Part shown: positions 43,220 through 51,414 of the stretch, piece by piece
Layout of the letters: each line of letters begins with the position of its first letter
Numbering within the stretch: position 1 is the stretch's first letter
NCBI GenBank assembly: GCA_949295115.1
Contig: CASFJU010000018.1
Location: 1 to 60,995, forward strand
Source: an uncultured Phascolarctobacterium sp.
GTDB lineage: Bacteria > Bacillota > Negativicutes > Acidaminococcales > Acidaminococcaceae
Length of the DNA stretch: 60,995 nt
Direction of reading: 5' to 3'
Translations under genes and position numbers: made by a program
Notes under the pieces: model-generated
Databases searched by the model: none
The model's input: the letters and a program-made list of their open reading frames with translations, nothing else
Told to the model about the DNA's origin: nothing

Positions 43220-43271
43220 ATAATAGGTTTAATATTTGCATGCGGCGCGGTGCCGCATAAATATTATACAA
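43211..43271. repeat. Inverted repeat holding two face-to-face promoters
   Basis: TTGTATAATAT (43211-43221) and ATATTATACAA (43261-43271) are perfect complements. A 7-bp hairpin ATGCGGC/GCCGCAT lies between them (about 43239-43258). Each arm supplies the -10 box of a promoter pointing at the other. Confidence 0.7.
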
Positions 43272-43292
43272 TGGCGCTGTGTTTTTTAACAA
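43263..43292 (-). promoter_or_regulatory. Leftward promoter of the antiporter gene
   Basis: On the minus strand: TTGTTA (43292-43287), 18-base spacer, TATAAT (43268-43263). Confidence 0.6.
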
Positions 43293-43338
43293 GTGATATA
43301 TTTTAAAAATCTTTCTTAATAAAGATGGAGGCTGACTA

Positions 43339-44205
43339 ATGAATACAGATTTGATTTTGATTAACGGCGATATTGTGGACAGCAAAGAAGCGGTAATTGA
43401 TTATAACGACCGCGGCCATCAGTTTGGCGACGGCGTGTTTGAAATTGTGCCGGTGTATAACGGCAAGGTGTTCGGCATGCTGCCGCATATGGAAAACCTG
43501 TTTACTTCGGTAACGCGCTTAAAAATACCGGCAGTTTACATGGTGGAGGAGCTGGTGGAGTTTCACGAAGCGTTAATTAAAGCAACCGGCATGGAAAACG
43601 GCGAAATTTATACGCAGGTTACGCGCGGCAGTGCTCCGTTCGGGCTGGCTTTCCCGGAGATGAGCGTGCCGCAGCTGGTAATGCAGCCGATTTTTACCGA
43701 CCGCAGCTATTTAGCGGAATTGCAGCAAAAGGGAGTTAAGCTGATTACTGAAAAGGATTTGCGCTGGCAGCACTGCGACGTTAACACCTTAAACCGCCTG
43801 CCGGAAGTTATGGCACGCCAGAAGGCGGCTATCAGCGGCGCGTTTGACGCACTTTTTGTGCGCGACGGCAAAATTACCGAAACTACCGAAAGCAGCTTTA
43901 TGCTGGTTAAGGATGAGGTTTTATGGACTGCGCCTGAAAACGAAAATATTCATAAAAATATTACCCGCAAGGTGATTAAAGAACGTCTGGCGCTTGATTT
44001 GGGCATGCCGGTGGTTGAAAAGAATTTTGACATTGACTTTGCCATGAAAGCGGAAGAAGCATTTATTTGCGGGCCGCGCTGCGAAATTGTGCCGGTAACC
44101 AAAATTGACCGCAAGCTGCTGAATAACGGAGAAGTGGGCAAGGTAGTGCCGCAGCTTTTGCAGGCTTATAAGGATTTTGTTGCCAGAGAATGCCCGGCAA
44201 GGTAA
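43339..44205 (+). CDS. Class IV aminotransferase homologue lacking the PLP lysine
   Basis: A 288-residue fold type IV PLP-family protein, most like D-amino acid aminotransferase (DRGHQFGDGVFEIVPVYNG; QVTRGSAP; ITETTESS; ITRKVIKE). At the place of the Schiff-base Lys (C-D-I-K-S-L-N in Bacillus D-AAT) it reads C-D-V-N-T-L-N-R-L, with Asn149 (codon AAC at 43783-43785). Residues that hold the substrate carboxylate in D-AAT (Arg98 and His100) also differ: the segment reads SAPFGLAF. Fold residues are otherwise kept and the frame is intact, so it is probably a folded protein with a changed or lost activity. AGGAGG-like GGAGG precedes the ATG. The next gene starts 6 bases after the stop. Confidence 0.85.
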   Translation: MNTDLILINGDIVDSKEAVIDYNDRGHQFGDGVFEIVPVYNGKVFGMLPHMENLFTSVTRLKIPAVYMVEELVEFHEALIKATGMENGEIYTQVTRGSAPFGLAFPEMSVPQLVMQPIFTDRSYLAELQQKGVKLITEKDLRWQHCDVNTLNRLPEVMARQKAAISGAFDALFVRDGKITETTESSFMLVKDEVLWTAPENENIHKNITRKVIKERLALDLGMPVVEKNFDIDFAMKAEEAFICGPRCEIVPVTKIDRKLLNNGEVGKVVPQLLQAYKDFVARECPAR

Positions 44206-44211
44206 CAAATA

Positions 44212-44697
44212 ATGGATAAAAATTTAGTGCGCGGGGCGATGCTGATTGCCCTGACGGTTGTGTTGCAGTCGCTGCGGCTGGTGATACCTTTGCCGCCGCT
44301 CGTCAGCATGTTTTTTATCGGCACACTGGTTAATATGATGTTGGCCGTTACCGTGCGGCTGGCAGGTTTAAAGCCTGCGCTGATATCGATCGCGCTGCTG
44401 CCGTTTTTTGCTTACATGCAGGGGCAGCTGCCAATACCGCTGTTAATTCCGATAGTTATCGGCGGCAACGCCGTGTTTGTTTTAATCTGCCATTGGGCGT
44501 GGCGCAGAGGCTTGTTTCTGGCGCCGCTTGCCAAAACAATCTGCATGTTTACCAGCAGCCTTGTTTTGTTAAAGGTGCTGGCGCTGCCCGATAAAATGGT
44601 GTTCGCCATTGGTTTTATGATGGGCTGGCCGCAGATGGTAACAGGCATTTGCGGCATTTTGCTGGCGCGGCTTCTGGTTAAGCGCACGCCGCAGTAA
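44212..44697 (+). CDS. Small polytopic membrane protein, ECF S-component-like
   Basis: A 161-residue hydrophobic protein with five or six helices. The size, the N-terminal basic lead into a helix (LVRGAMLIALTVVLQSL) and the Pro/Gly-rich turns (FAYMQGQLPIPLLIPIVIGG) resemble substrate-binding S subunits of ECF vitamin transporters. This is a pattern match only; the substrate is unknown and no EcfAAT genes are nearby. It lies between the aminotransferase homologue and the TM1266-like gene, with gaps of 6 and 11 bases. Confidence 0.6.
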   Translation: MDKNLVRGAMLIALTVVLQSLRLVIPLPPLVSMFFIGTLVNMMLAVTVRLAGLKPALISIALLPFFAYMQGQLPIPLLIPIVIGGNAVFVLICHWAWRRGLFLAPLAKTICMFTSSLVLLKVLALPDKMVFAIGFMMGWPQMVTGICGILLARLLVKRTPQ

Positions 44698-44708
44698 AGG
44701 AGAATATT

Positions 44709-44960
44709 ATGGAAACAAGAGTTGTTTTGCTTGGCATTATCGTTGAAGATATCGCTTCCGTGGAAGCGCTGAACGCCGTGCTGCACGAGTACGGCAGCTA
44801 TATTATCGGGCGTATGGGTTTGCCATACCGCGAGAAAAACATGCACATTATCAGCATTGTACTGGATGCGCCGCAGGATACAATCAGCGCGCTGTCCGGC
44901 AAAATCGGCATGCTGCCGGGTGTTAGCGCCAAGGCGCTGTATGCCAAAACACAGGCTTAG
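44709..44960 (+). CDS. TM1266-like putative iron-only hydrogenase system regulator
   Basis: An 83-residue ACT-like protein. METRVVLLGIIVED, IIGRMGLPYREKN and LSGKIGMLPGVSAK match the small TM1266 family that is regularly found next to hydE, hydF and hydG. It has no DNA-binding domain that I can see. AAAGGAG lies before the ATG. Position directly upstream of hydG supports a link to hydrogenase maturation or its control. Confidence 0.88.
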   Translation: METRVVLLGIIVEDIASVEALNAVLHEYGSYIIGRMGLPYREKNMHIISIVLDAPQDTISALSGKIGMLPGVSAKALYAKTQA

Positions 44961-45002
44961 TCCTTAACGCCTTCGGGCTTTTTATAGGAGAAATACTGAC
45001 AG

Positions 45003-45022
45003 GGAAGGTCCGGCCTGACCTT
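45003..45022 (+). promoter_or_regulatory. Hairpin over the hydG ribosome binding region
   Basis: AAGGTC and GACCTT pair around CGGCCT (about 45005-45022), directly before the AAGGAGG of hydG. It may tune translation; no ligand-binding fold was recognised. Confidence 0.35.
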
Positions 45023-45037
45023 AAGGAGGAACAACAA

Positions 45038-46453
45038 ATGTATGATGCAAAATCAATGAAAGCAGAAGAATTTATCGACCATGACGAGATTTTTGCGACG
45101 CTGGAATACGCTGCGGCCAATAAAAACAACGCCGAGCTGATTACGGAAATTATTGAAAAAGCCAAACTGCGCAAGGGTTTAAGCCACCGCGAAGCAGCCG
45201 TGCTTCTGGACTGCGAGCTGGAGGACAAGAACAAAGAAATTTACGCGCTGGCAGAGCAGATTAAAAAGGATTTTTACGGCAACCGCATTGTAATGTTTGC
45301 GCCGCTGTATCTTTCCAATTACTGCATTAACGGCTGCGTGTACTGCCCGTACCACAGCGTTAACAAGCACATTGCCCGCAAAAAACTTACGCAGGATGAA
45401 ATCCGTCAGGAAGTTATTGCCTTGCAGGATATGGGGCACAAGCGCCTTGCGCTGGAAGCAGGCGAAGACCCTGTAAATAACCCGATTGAGTACATTCTGG
45501 AATCCATTAAAACTATTTACAGCATTAAGCATAAAAACGGCGCAATCCGCCGCGTTAATGTCAACATTGCCGCAACGACGGTGGAAAATTACCGCAAGCT
45601 GAAAGAAGCCGGTATCGGTACTTATATTCTGTTCCAGGAAACCTACCATAAGGAAAGCTACAAAAAGCTGCACCCCTATGGGCCGAAAAGTGATTACGCC
45701 TACCACACCGAAGCAATGGACCGCGCGATGGAGGGCGGCATCGACGATGTAGGTCTTGGCGTTTTGTTCGGGCTGGAACTGTACCGCTATGAATTTGCGG
45801 GGCTTTTGATGCATGCAGAACACCTTGAAGCAGTACACGGCGTTGGTCCGCACACCATCAGCGTGCCGCGTATCTGCCCGGCGGATGACATTGACCCCAG
45901 CGCTTTTGACAACAGCATCAGCGACGATATTTTTGAAAAACTTGTCGCCTGCATCCGCATTGCCGTGCCTTACACCGGCATGATTGTATCGACCCGCGAA
46001 AGCCAGCGCGCCCGCGAAAGAGTGCTGCACCTCGGCATTTCGCAAATCAGCGGCGGCTCGCGCACCAGCGTCGGCGGCTATGCCGAACCGGAAAAAGAAA
46101 ATGATTCTGCGCAGTTTGATGTCAGCGACCACCGCACGCTGGACGAAGTTGTCGGCTGGCTGATGGAGATGGGCTATATTCCCAGCTTCTGCACCGCGTG
46201 CTACCGTGCAGGCCGCACCGGCGACCGCTTTATGAGCCTGTGCAAGAGCGGGCAGATTCAGAACTGCTGCCATCCCAACGCGCTGATGACCTTGAAGGAA
46301 TACCTCGTCGATTACGCATCGCCGCATGTTAAAGAACTGGGCGACGCTTTGATTGATAAAGAAATTGCCAACATTCCCAACGAAAAAGTACGCGCGCTGG
46401 TTGAGCAGCACCTGAAAGATATTGAACTGGGTGAGCGCGATTTCAGGATTTAA
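45038..46453 (+). CDS. hydG: [FeFe]-hydrogenase H-cluster radical SAM maturase HydG
   Basis: A 471-residue radical SAM enzyme that splits tyrosine to p-cresol, CO and cyanide and builds the Fe(CO)2(CN) unit of the H-cluster. The SAM cluster motif is CINGCVYC (Cys96, 100, 103). The auxiliary-cluster motif near the C-terminus is CTACYRAGRTG with later Cys (SLCKSGQIQNCC), which separates HydG from ThiH. AAGGAGG lies before the ATG. hydE, hydF and the hydrogenase itself are not in the window and must lie elsewhere if the system is active. Confidence 0.96.
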   Translation: MYDAKSMKAEEFIDHDEIFATLEYAAANKNNAELITEIIEKAKLRKGLSHREAAVLLDCELEDKNKEIYALAEQIKKDFYGNRIVMFAPLYLSNYCINGCVYCPYHSVNKHIARKKLTQDEIRQEVIALQDMGHKRLALEAGEDPVNNPIEYILESIKTIYSIKHKNGAIRRVNVNIAATTVENYRKLKEAGIGTYILFQETYHKESYKKLHPYGPKSDYAYHTEAMDRAMEGGIDDVGLGVLFGLELYRYEFAGLLMHAEHLEAVHGVGPHTISVPRICPADDIDPSAFDNSISDDIFEKLVACIRIAVPYTGMIVSTRESQRARERVLHLGISQISGGSRTSVGGYAEPEKENDSAQFDVSDHRTLDEVVGWLMEMGYIPSFCTACYRAGRTGDRFMSLCKSGQIQNCCHPNALMTLKEYLVDYASPHVKELGDALIDKEIANIPNEKVRALVEQHLKDIELGERDFRI

Positions 46454-46456
46454 AGA

Positions 46457-46485
46457 TTGACAATTTAAAGCACATACCATAAAAT
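46457..46485 (+). promoter_or_regulatory. Promoter upstream of the purine permease
   Basis: TTGACA (46457-46462), 17-base spacer, TAAAAT (46480-46485). Confidence 0.75.
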
Positions 46486-46504
46486 TAATATGTATTGTAT
46501 TACG

Positions 46505-46532
46505 GCCGCTTGTTTAAGCGGCTGATATTTTT
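46505..46532 (+). terminator. Hairpin with T run between hydG and the permease gene
   Basis: Perfect 7-bp stem GCCGCTT/AAGCGGC around GTTT, followed by TGATATTTTTT. It lies downstream of the permease promoter, so it could end hydG transcription and attenuate the permease. Confidence 0.65.
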
Positions 46533-46550
46533 TGAAAGGCGCTGATATTT

Positions 46551-47921
46551 TTGCTGGAAAACCTGTTTAAACTGAAAGAAAACGGCACCAACGTCAAAAC
46601 GGAAATGATGGCCGGTTTAACGACCTTTATGACAATGGCGTACATCCTTGCCGTTAACCCTACGATTTTATCCGCCTCCGGCATGGACGCGGGCGCAATT
46701 TTTACGGCGACGGCTGTTTCGGCGTGCATCGGTACGCTTTTAATGGCGGCGCTGGCCAATTATCCGTTTGCGCTGGCACCTGGCATGGGCTTAAACGCCT
46801 TTTTTGCCTACACCGTTGTCGGGCAGATGGGCTATTCGTGGCAGGTGGCACTGGCCGCTGTTTTTGTTGAAGGCATTTTGTTCTTCATTTTATCCTTAAC
46901 CAAAGTGCGCGAGGCCATTTTCAACTGCATTCCGTTTTCGCTCAAGTACGGCGTTACCGGCGGTATCGGCTTGTTTATTGCTTTTATCGGCCTGCAAAAC
47001 TCGCACATCGTTGTCGACGGTGCAACGCTGGTAAGCATATATCCGTTTAAAGCGTCGCTGGCAAACGGCGAATTTTACTCCACCGGTATCAGCGCATTGT
47101 TGGCGCTGATTGGCGTTATCATTACGGCTGTAATGATGATTAAAAATGTGCGCGGCGCAATTTTGTGGGGCATTATCTCCACCTGGGTGCTGGGCATGGT
47201 TTGCGAAGTAACAGGCTTGTATGTCCCCGACCCGTCTAAAGGCGCGTTTTCCGTAATGCCGGATTTCTCCAACGGTCTGTATATACCAAGCCTTGCTCCG
47301 AGCTTGATGCAGATGGACTTTTCGGCAATTTTGACCTTTAACTTTATTACCATTATGCTGTCCTTTATGTTTGTTGATTTGTTTGACACGCTGGGCACTT
47401 TAATCGGCGTGGCCTCCAAAGCCAACATGCTGGACGAACAGGGCAGGCTTCCGCGTATCCGCGGCGCGCTGCTGGCGGATTCCATTGCAACTTCTGCCGG
47501 TGCGGTGCTGGGTACTTCTACCGTAACGACGTTTGTAGAAAGCTCCTCCGGCGTAATGGCAGGCGGGCGCACGGGCTTAACCGCTGTAACCGTTGCCGGG
47601 CTGTTTTTGCTGTCGCTGCTGTTTGCGCCAATCTTTTTGGCAATACCGGCGTTTGCAACCGCGCCCGCGCTGATTATCGTAGGCTTCTTAATGCTGGGTA
47701 CGGTGCTGAACATCGACTTTAACGATTTGGGCGAAGCGATTCCGGCATTTATCGCCATTATCGCCATGCCGTTCATGTACTCCATTTCCGAAGGCATTTC
47801 GCTGGGCATTATCTCTTACGTTATCATCAACGTTTTCTCCGGCATGGCCGGCAAAAAGAATATCAGCAGCATTATGTATATCCTGGCAGCGCTGTTTATT
47901 TTGAAGTATATTTTTGTGTGA
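46551..47921 (+). CDS. NCS2 family purine permease (AdeQ/PbuG-like)
   Basis: A 456-residue transporter with about 13 helices. It matches the AzgA branch of the nucleobase:cation symporter-2 family: TEMMAGLTTFMTMAYILAVN near the N-terminus, PGMGLNAFFAY, and SSSGVMAGGRTGLTAV. These proteins import adenine, guanine or hypoxanthine with protons. It starts at TTG, with GAAAGG 12 bases upstream; no close ATG exists. No purine riboswitch was found in its 60-base leader. A shared terminator follows. Confidence 0.92.
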   Translation: MLENLFKLKENGTNVKTEMMAGLTTFMTMAYILAVNPTILSASGMDAGAIFTATAVSACIGTLLMAALANYPFALAPGMGLNAFFAYTVVGQMGYSWQVALAAVFVEGILFFILSLTKVREAIFNCIPFSLKYGVTGGIGLFIAFIGLQNSHIVVDGATLVSIYPFKASLANGEFYSTGISALLALIGVIITAVMMIKNVRGAILWGIISTWVLGMVCEVTGLYVPDPSKGAFSVMPDFSNGLYIPSLAPSLMQMDFSAILTFNFITIMLSFMFVDLFDTLGTLIGVASKANMLDEQGRLPRIRGALLADSIATSAGAVLGTSTVTTFVESSSGVMAGGRTGLTAVTVAGLFLLSLLFAPIFLAIPAFATAPALIIVGFLMLGTVLNIDFNDLGEAIPAFIAIIAMPFMYSISEGISLGIISYVIINVFSGMAGKKNISSIMYILAALFILKYIFV

Positions 47922-47946
47922 GGAAAATTGAAACTTTGAGAAATAA

Positions 47947-47982
47947 AAAATCTCCCATAGAATTTTCTATGGGAGATTTTGT
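47947..47982. terminator. Bidirectional terminator
   Basis: Perfect 15-bp stem AAAATCTCCCATAGA (47947-47961) with TCTATGGGAGATTTT (47966-47980). A-rich on the left and T-rich on the right, it serves the permease gene (+) and the GT51 gene (-). Confidence 0.93.
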
Positions 47983-47994
47983 TTTATGCTTTGT

Positions 47995-48852
47995 TTATAG
48001 TGTTGTCCCATCCGCCAGATAAACGGTTTTTTCTTTGGCGGCGTTGGCGACGGTTTCGCCGATGAAGCCGCGTTTAACCATGGTGTCAAGCACGATGTGC
48101 TGGCGTTTTTTGCAGCCTTCCGGATTTTCGTACGGGTTCAGTGCGGAGGGCGCATAGGGCAGCGAGGCAATAACGGCACATTCGGCAAGGTTCATCTCGG
48201 CTGGCGTTTTGCCAAAGTAACTGCGCGCGGCGGCGGTGATGCCCGTTGCACCGTTGCCGAAGTAGGTGGTGTTAAAATACATTTCCAGAATCTGGTCCTT
48301 GCTGTATTTGTCTTCCAGCATCAGGGCGAACATTACTTCGTAAACCTTGCGGCTCATGGTCTGTTCCTGGCTTAAAAACATGTTTTTGGCAAGCTGCTGC
48401 GTCAGCGTACTGCCGCCCTGCACAATTTCACCGGCGTACAGGTTTACAAAGGTGGCGCGCAAAATGCCGTCCAGCGCAACTGCGCCGTGACGGTAAAAAT
48501 CGTGGTCCTCAATGGCGACCAGAGCCTGCTGCATAGCGGTTGGTATTTCCGGCAGCGGCGTCCATTCCATGCCTGTGGTGCGTTCCTTAACGGTGTTTTC
48601 CAGCGTAAACAGCATAAACATTTTCTGCAACGGGTCGGGCCATGTGCTGCGTTCCGGCAGGTAGGGCAGCAGCGTCATTAAAGTGCTTTCCGTTTCTTTA
48701 AGGCTTTGGGCGCTTGTTGTTTGCTGCTCGGTTTGCGTCTGCGCGGCGGGCAGGGTTGGTTTTGGTTCTTCATCGCCGGTGCTTGCGGGGTAATACATAA
48801 ACAGCCCGGCAATGACGGCGAAAACTATCAGTAATTTAATTAATTTGCTCAT
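47995..48852 (-). CDS. GT51 peptidoglycan glycosyltransferase (monofunctional)
   Basis: A 285-residue protein with one N-terminal membrane anchor (about 5-21), a Gln/Thr/Pro-rich linker (25-55) and a single GT51 domain. Catalytic and family motifs: AIEDHDFYRHGAV (catalytic Glu), GGSTLTQQLAKN, the KVYEVMFALMLED segment and ILEMYFNTTYFGNG. It polymerises lipid II into glycan strands on the outer face of the inner membrane. There is no transpeptidase domain, so it is MtgA-like and must work with separate PBPs. GTGAGG precedes the ATG on the minus strand. Confidence 0.92.
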   Translation of the reverse strand: MSKLIKLLIVFAVIAGLFMYYPASTGDEEPKPTLPAAQTQTEQQTTSAQSLKETESTLMTLLPYLPERSTWPDPLQKMFMLFTLENTVKERTTGMEWTPLPEIPTAMQQALVAIEDHDFYRHGAVALDGILRATFVNLYAGEIVQGGSTLTQQLAKNMFLSQEQTMSRKVYEVMFALMLEDKYSKDQILEMYFNTTYFGNGATGITAAARSYFGKTPAEMNLAECAVIASLPYAPSALNPYENPEGCKKRQHIVLDTMVKRGFIGETVANAAKEKTVYLADGTTL

Positions 48853-48881
48853 AATAACCTCACTTACTTTCCTTATCTACT

Positions 48882-48909
48882 ATTGTACCAAAAATTAAGC
48901 GGCTGTAAA
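48882..48909 (-). promoter_or_regulatory. Promoter of the GT51 gene
   Basis: On the minus strand: TTTACA (48909-48904), 16-base spacer, TACAAT (48887-48882). Confidence 0.65.
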
Positions 48910-49056
48910 ATTTAAAAATTAAACTTTTTATATCTTTTTTGCTGAAAAAGTTTTGAAAAACACATATCAAAGTAGTAAAATAATAAATAATAATGGGGGT
49001 TTGTTTTCTTTTTCGCAAAAGCAGGCAGCTTCCGCAAAAAATAAGCAAAAATACTA

Positions 49057-49086
49057 TTGAAAAATTATACACAAAAGTTGTATAAT
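49057..49086 (+). promoter_or_regulatory. Promoter of argCJBDF
   Basis: TTGAAA (49057-49062), 18-base spacer, TATAAT (49081-49086), 30 bases before argC. Confidence 0.7.
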
Positions 49087-49087
49087 T
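49063..49087. promoter_or_regulatory. Inverted repeat overlapping the argC promoter
   Basis: AATTATAC (49063-49070) and GTATAATT (49080-49087) are perfect complements that span the spacer and the -10 box. A regulator bound here would block RNA polymerase. ArgR is the obvious candidate, but the match to the usual ARG box is poor. Confidence 0.45.
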
Positions 49088-49116
49088 ATAAATCATAGTT
49101 TTGAAGGAGGTTCGAT

Positions 49117-50151
49117 ATGAGAGCAAGTGTTATCGGTGCAACCGGCTTTGCCGGAGCAGAACTGCTGCGTCTTTTGGACGGACACCCGCAGGCTGAACTG
49201 GCGTATATTACGTCTGAAAGCAGCACGGGCGAAGATATTGCGGCGATGTATCCGCATCTGCGCGGGCGCATTGACAAAAAACTGGTATCCATGAATGACC
49301 TGCAAAAAATTGCAGAGGGCAGTGATGTGATTTTTATCGCCCTTCCGCACGGGCATGCCATGAAGATTGGCAAGGAGCTGCGCGGCAGCGGCGTTAAAAT
49401 TATAGATTTGGGCGGTGACTACCGCTTTAAGGATGTAAAAGTGTTTGAAAAGTGGTACAAGGTTGAACATGTTGACCCCGAGGCTAAAGCCGTTTACGGT
49501 TTGACGGAGCTTTACCGCAAGGTTGTTGCCGGTGCGGAGCTGGTGGCTAACCCCGGCTGCTACACTACTTGCAGCATTCTGGCTTTGGTGCCGCTGTTAA
49601 AGGCAGGCCTGATTGAAACCAAAGGCATTGTGGTTGACGCCAAATCGGGCACGACGGGTGCAGGGCGTGGCTTAAAGCTGGGCAGCCTGTACTGTTCTGT
49701 TAACGAAAACTTTCACGCTTACGGCGTTGCAAACCACAGGCACACGCCGGAGATTGAACAGATTTACAGCGAATTTGCCGGTGAGGATGTGGTTATTCAG
49801 TTTACGCCGCACCTGCTGCCGGTGGACCGCGGCATATTGGCAACCTGTTACGCCATGTTAAAACCGGGCGTGATGGATGCCGATGTTGAAAAGGCGTTTT
49901 GCGATATGTACGGCGGCGAATTTTTTATCCGCCTGCTGGGCAAGGGCGCGTGCCCGGAAATTAAAAACATCCGCGCTTCCAATTATGTAGATATCGGCTG
50001 GCAGACTGATGCCCGTACCGGCCGCATAATTGTGATGAGCGCGCTGGATAACCTTGTTAAAGGCGCGGCAGGGCAGGCAGTGCAGAACATGAACGTAATG
50101 TTCGGGCTGGACGAAACCATGGGGCTGCGTCAGCTTCCTGTATATCCTTAA
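49117..50151 (+). CDS. argC: N-acetyl-gamma-glutamyl-phosphate reductase
   Basis: A 344-residue NADPH-dependent reductase, third step of arginine synthesis. The N-terminal dinucleotide motif is VIGATGFAGAELLRLL. The catalytic Cys lies in VANPGCYTTCS (about residue 148) and a His in HRHTPEIEQ. GGAGG precedes the ATG. First gene of argC-J-B-D-F, with short gaps and no internal terminators. Confidence 0.97.
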   Translation: MRASVIGATGFAGAELLRLLDGHPQAELAYITSESSTGEDIAAMYPHLRGRIDKKLVSMNDLQKIAEGSDVIFIALPHGHAMKIGKELRGSGVKIIDLGGDYRFKDVKVFEKWYKVEHVDPEAKAVYGLTELYRKVVAGAELVANPGCYTTCSILALVPLLKAGLIETKGIVVDAKSGTTGAGRGLKLGSLYCSVNENFHAYGVANHRHTPEIEQIYSEFAGEDVVIQFTPHLLPVDRGILATCYAMLKPGVMDADVEKAFCDMYGGEFFIRLLGKGACPEIKNIRASNYVDIGWQTDARTGRIIVMSALDNLVKGAAGQAVQNMNVMFGLDETMGLRQLPVYP

Positions 50152-50163
50152 GGAGGAATGTTA

Positions 50164-51369
50164 ATGAAAAAGATTGACGGTTGGGTTACAACGCCGCAGG
50201 GCTTTTTGGCAGCGGGTGTTAAAGCCGGCATTAAAGCCAGCGGCAACCACGATGTAGCCGTAATTTACAGCACCGTACCGGCAGCAACCGGCGCAGTGTT
50301 TACGCAGAACAAAATGTGTGCGGCGCCTGTACTCGTCAGCCGTAAGGTGGCGGCAAAGCCTTATGCGCAGGCCATTGTGGTAAACAGCGGCTGTGCCAAC
50401 GCCTGTACGGGCGAACAGGGCTTGAAGGATGCCGAATCAATGCAGGCACAGGCGGCTGAGCTTCTGGGCGTGGAGCCGGAAGCGGTTTATGTTTGCAGCA
50501 CCGGCGTTATCGGGCATTTTATGCCGATGGATAAAGTTGCGCAGGGCATTGCGGACGCCGTTGACGCTATGGACGAAAGCGAAGGCGAAAGCTGCGCCAT
50601 GGCAATCCAGACGACTGATACTTTTATCAAGCATGCGGCTTATGAATTTGAAATCGGCGGCAAAACCTGCAAAATTGCCGGTATCGCCAAGGGCGCGGGC
50701 ATGATTCACCCCAACATGGCGACGATGCTGACCTTTTTAACCACGGACGCTGCCGTTGCGCCGGATGTTTTAAAACGTGCGGTTAAGGCTGCGGCTGATA
50801 AATCGTTCAACATGGTTGTTGTTGACGGCGACACCAGTACCAACGACAGCATGATTGTGCTGGCTAACGGCCTTGCAGAAAACGAAATTATTTTGAGCGA
50901 GGAACACCCCGATTACCCGGCGTTTTTTGAAGCTCTGCTGGCATGTGCGCAGGACCTTGCCAAGATGATTGCCCGCGACGGTGAAGGCGCGACCAAGTTT
51001 TTGGAAGTAAATGTGTGCGGCGCGGCAACCTGGGACGAAGCCAAAACGGCGGCAATGGCGATTGCCAAATCCCCGCTGGTTAAAACTGCGTTCTTCGGCA
51101 AAGACCCCAACTGGGGACGCATTGTGTGCGCAGCCGGTTACAGCGGCGCGGCCATGCAGCCGGACAAGGTAAACCTTGAAATCGGCGGTGTGCGCCTTGT
51201 AGAACACGGCATGAACTGCAACATACCTTTGGAAAGCCTGAAGGATATTATGGAGCAGCATGACATCAGCATGAAAATAGATTTGGGCGCGGGCAGCGAA
51301 GAAGCTACCGTCTGGACATGTGATTTCAGCTACGAATATGTTAAAATAAATGGTGAATATCACACCTGA
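50164..51369 (+). CDS. argJ: Bifunctional ornithine acetyltransferase/N-acetylglutamate synthase
   Basis: A 401-residue precursor that cleaves itself into two chains. The cleavage site lies in the HPNMATMLTF motif, where the Thr becomes the N-terminal nucleophile of the beta chain (about residue 190). It transfers acetyl from N-acetylornithine to glutamate, so the pathway recycles acetyl groups. KGAGMIHPNMA and DPNWGRIV are typical. AGGAGG favours the ATG at 50164 over the one six bases earlier. Confidence 0.97.
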   Translation: MKKIDGWVTTPQGFLAAGVKAGIKASGNHDVAVIYSTVPAATGAVFTQNKMCAAPVLVSRKVAAKPYAQAIVVNSGCANACTGEQGLKDAESMQAQAAELLGVEPEAVYVCSTGVIGHFMPMDKVAQGIADAVDAMDESEGESCAMAIQTTDTFIKHAAYEFEIGGKTCKIAGIAKGAGMIHPNMATMLTFLTTDAAVAPDVLKRAVKAAADKSFNMVVVDGDTSTNDSMIVLANGLAENEIILSEEHPDYPAFFEALLACAQDLAKMIARDGEGATKFLEVNVCGAATWDEAKTAAMAIAKSPLVKTAFFGKDPNWGRIVCAAGYSGAAMQPDKVNLEIGGVRLVEHGMNCNIPLESLKDIMEQHDISMKIDLGAGSEEATVWTCDFSYEYVKINGEYHT

Positions 51370-51414
51370 TATTAAAATATTAACGGCTTTTGCCGATAAC
51401 AGGAGGAAAAATCA

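Noticed and set aside
45179..46480. 433-codon open frame on the minus strand opposite hydG
   Set aside because: Antisense shadow of a strongly conserved gene; its composition is that of a reversed coding strand.
46486..46550. Purine riboswitch before the NCS2 permease
   Set aside because: The leader is only ~60 bases and lacks the three-way junction and the conserved loops of the purine aptamer.
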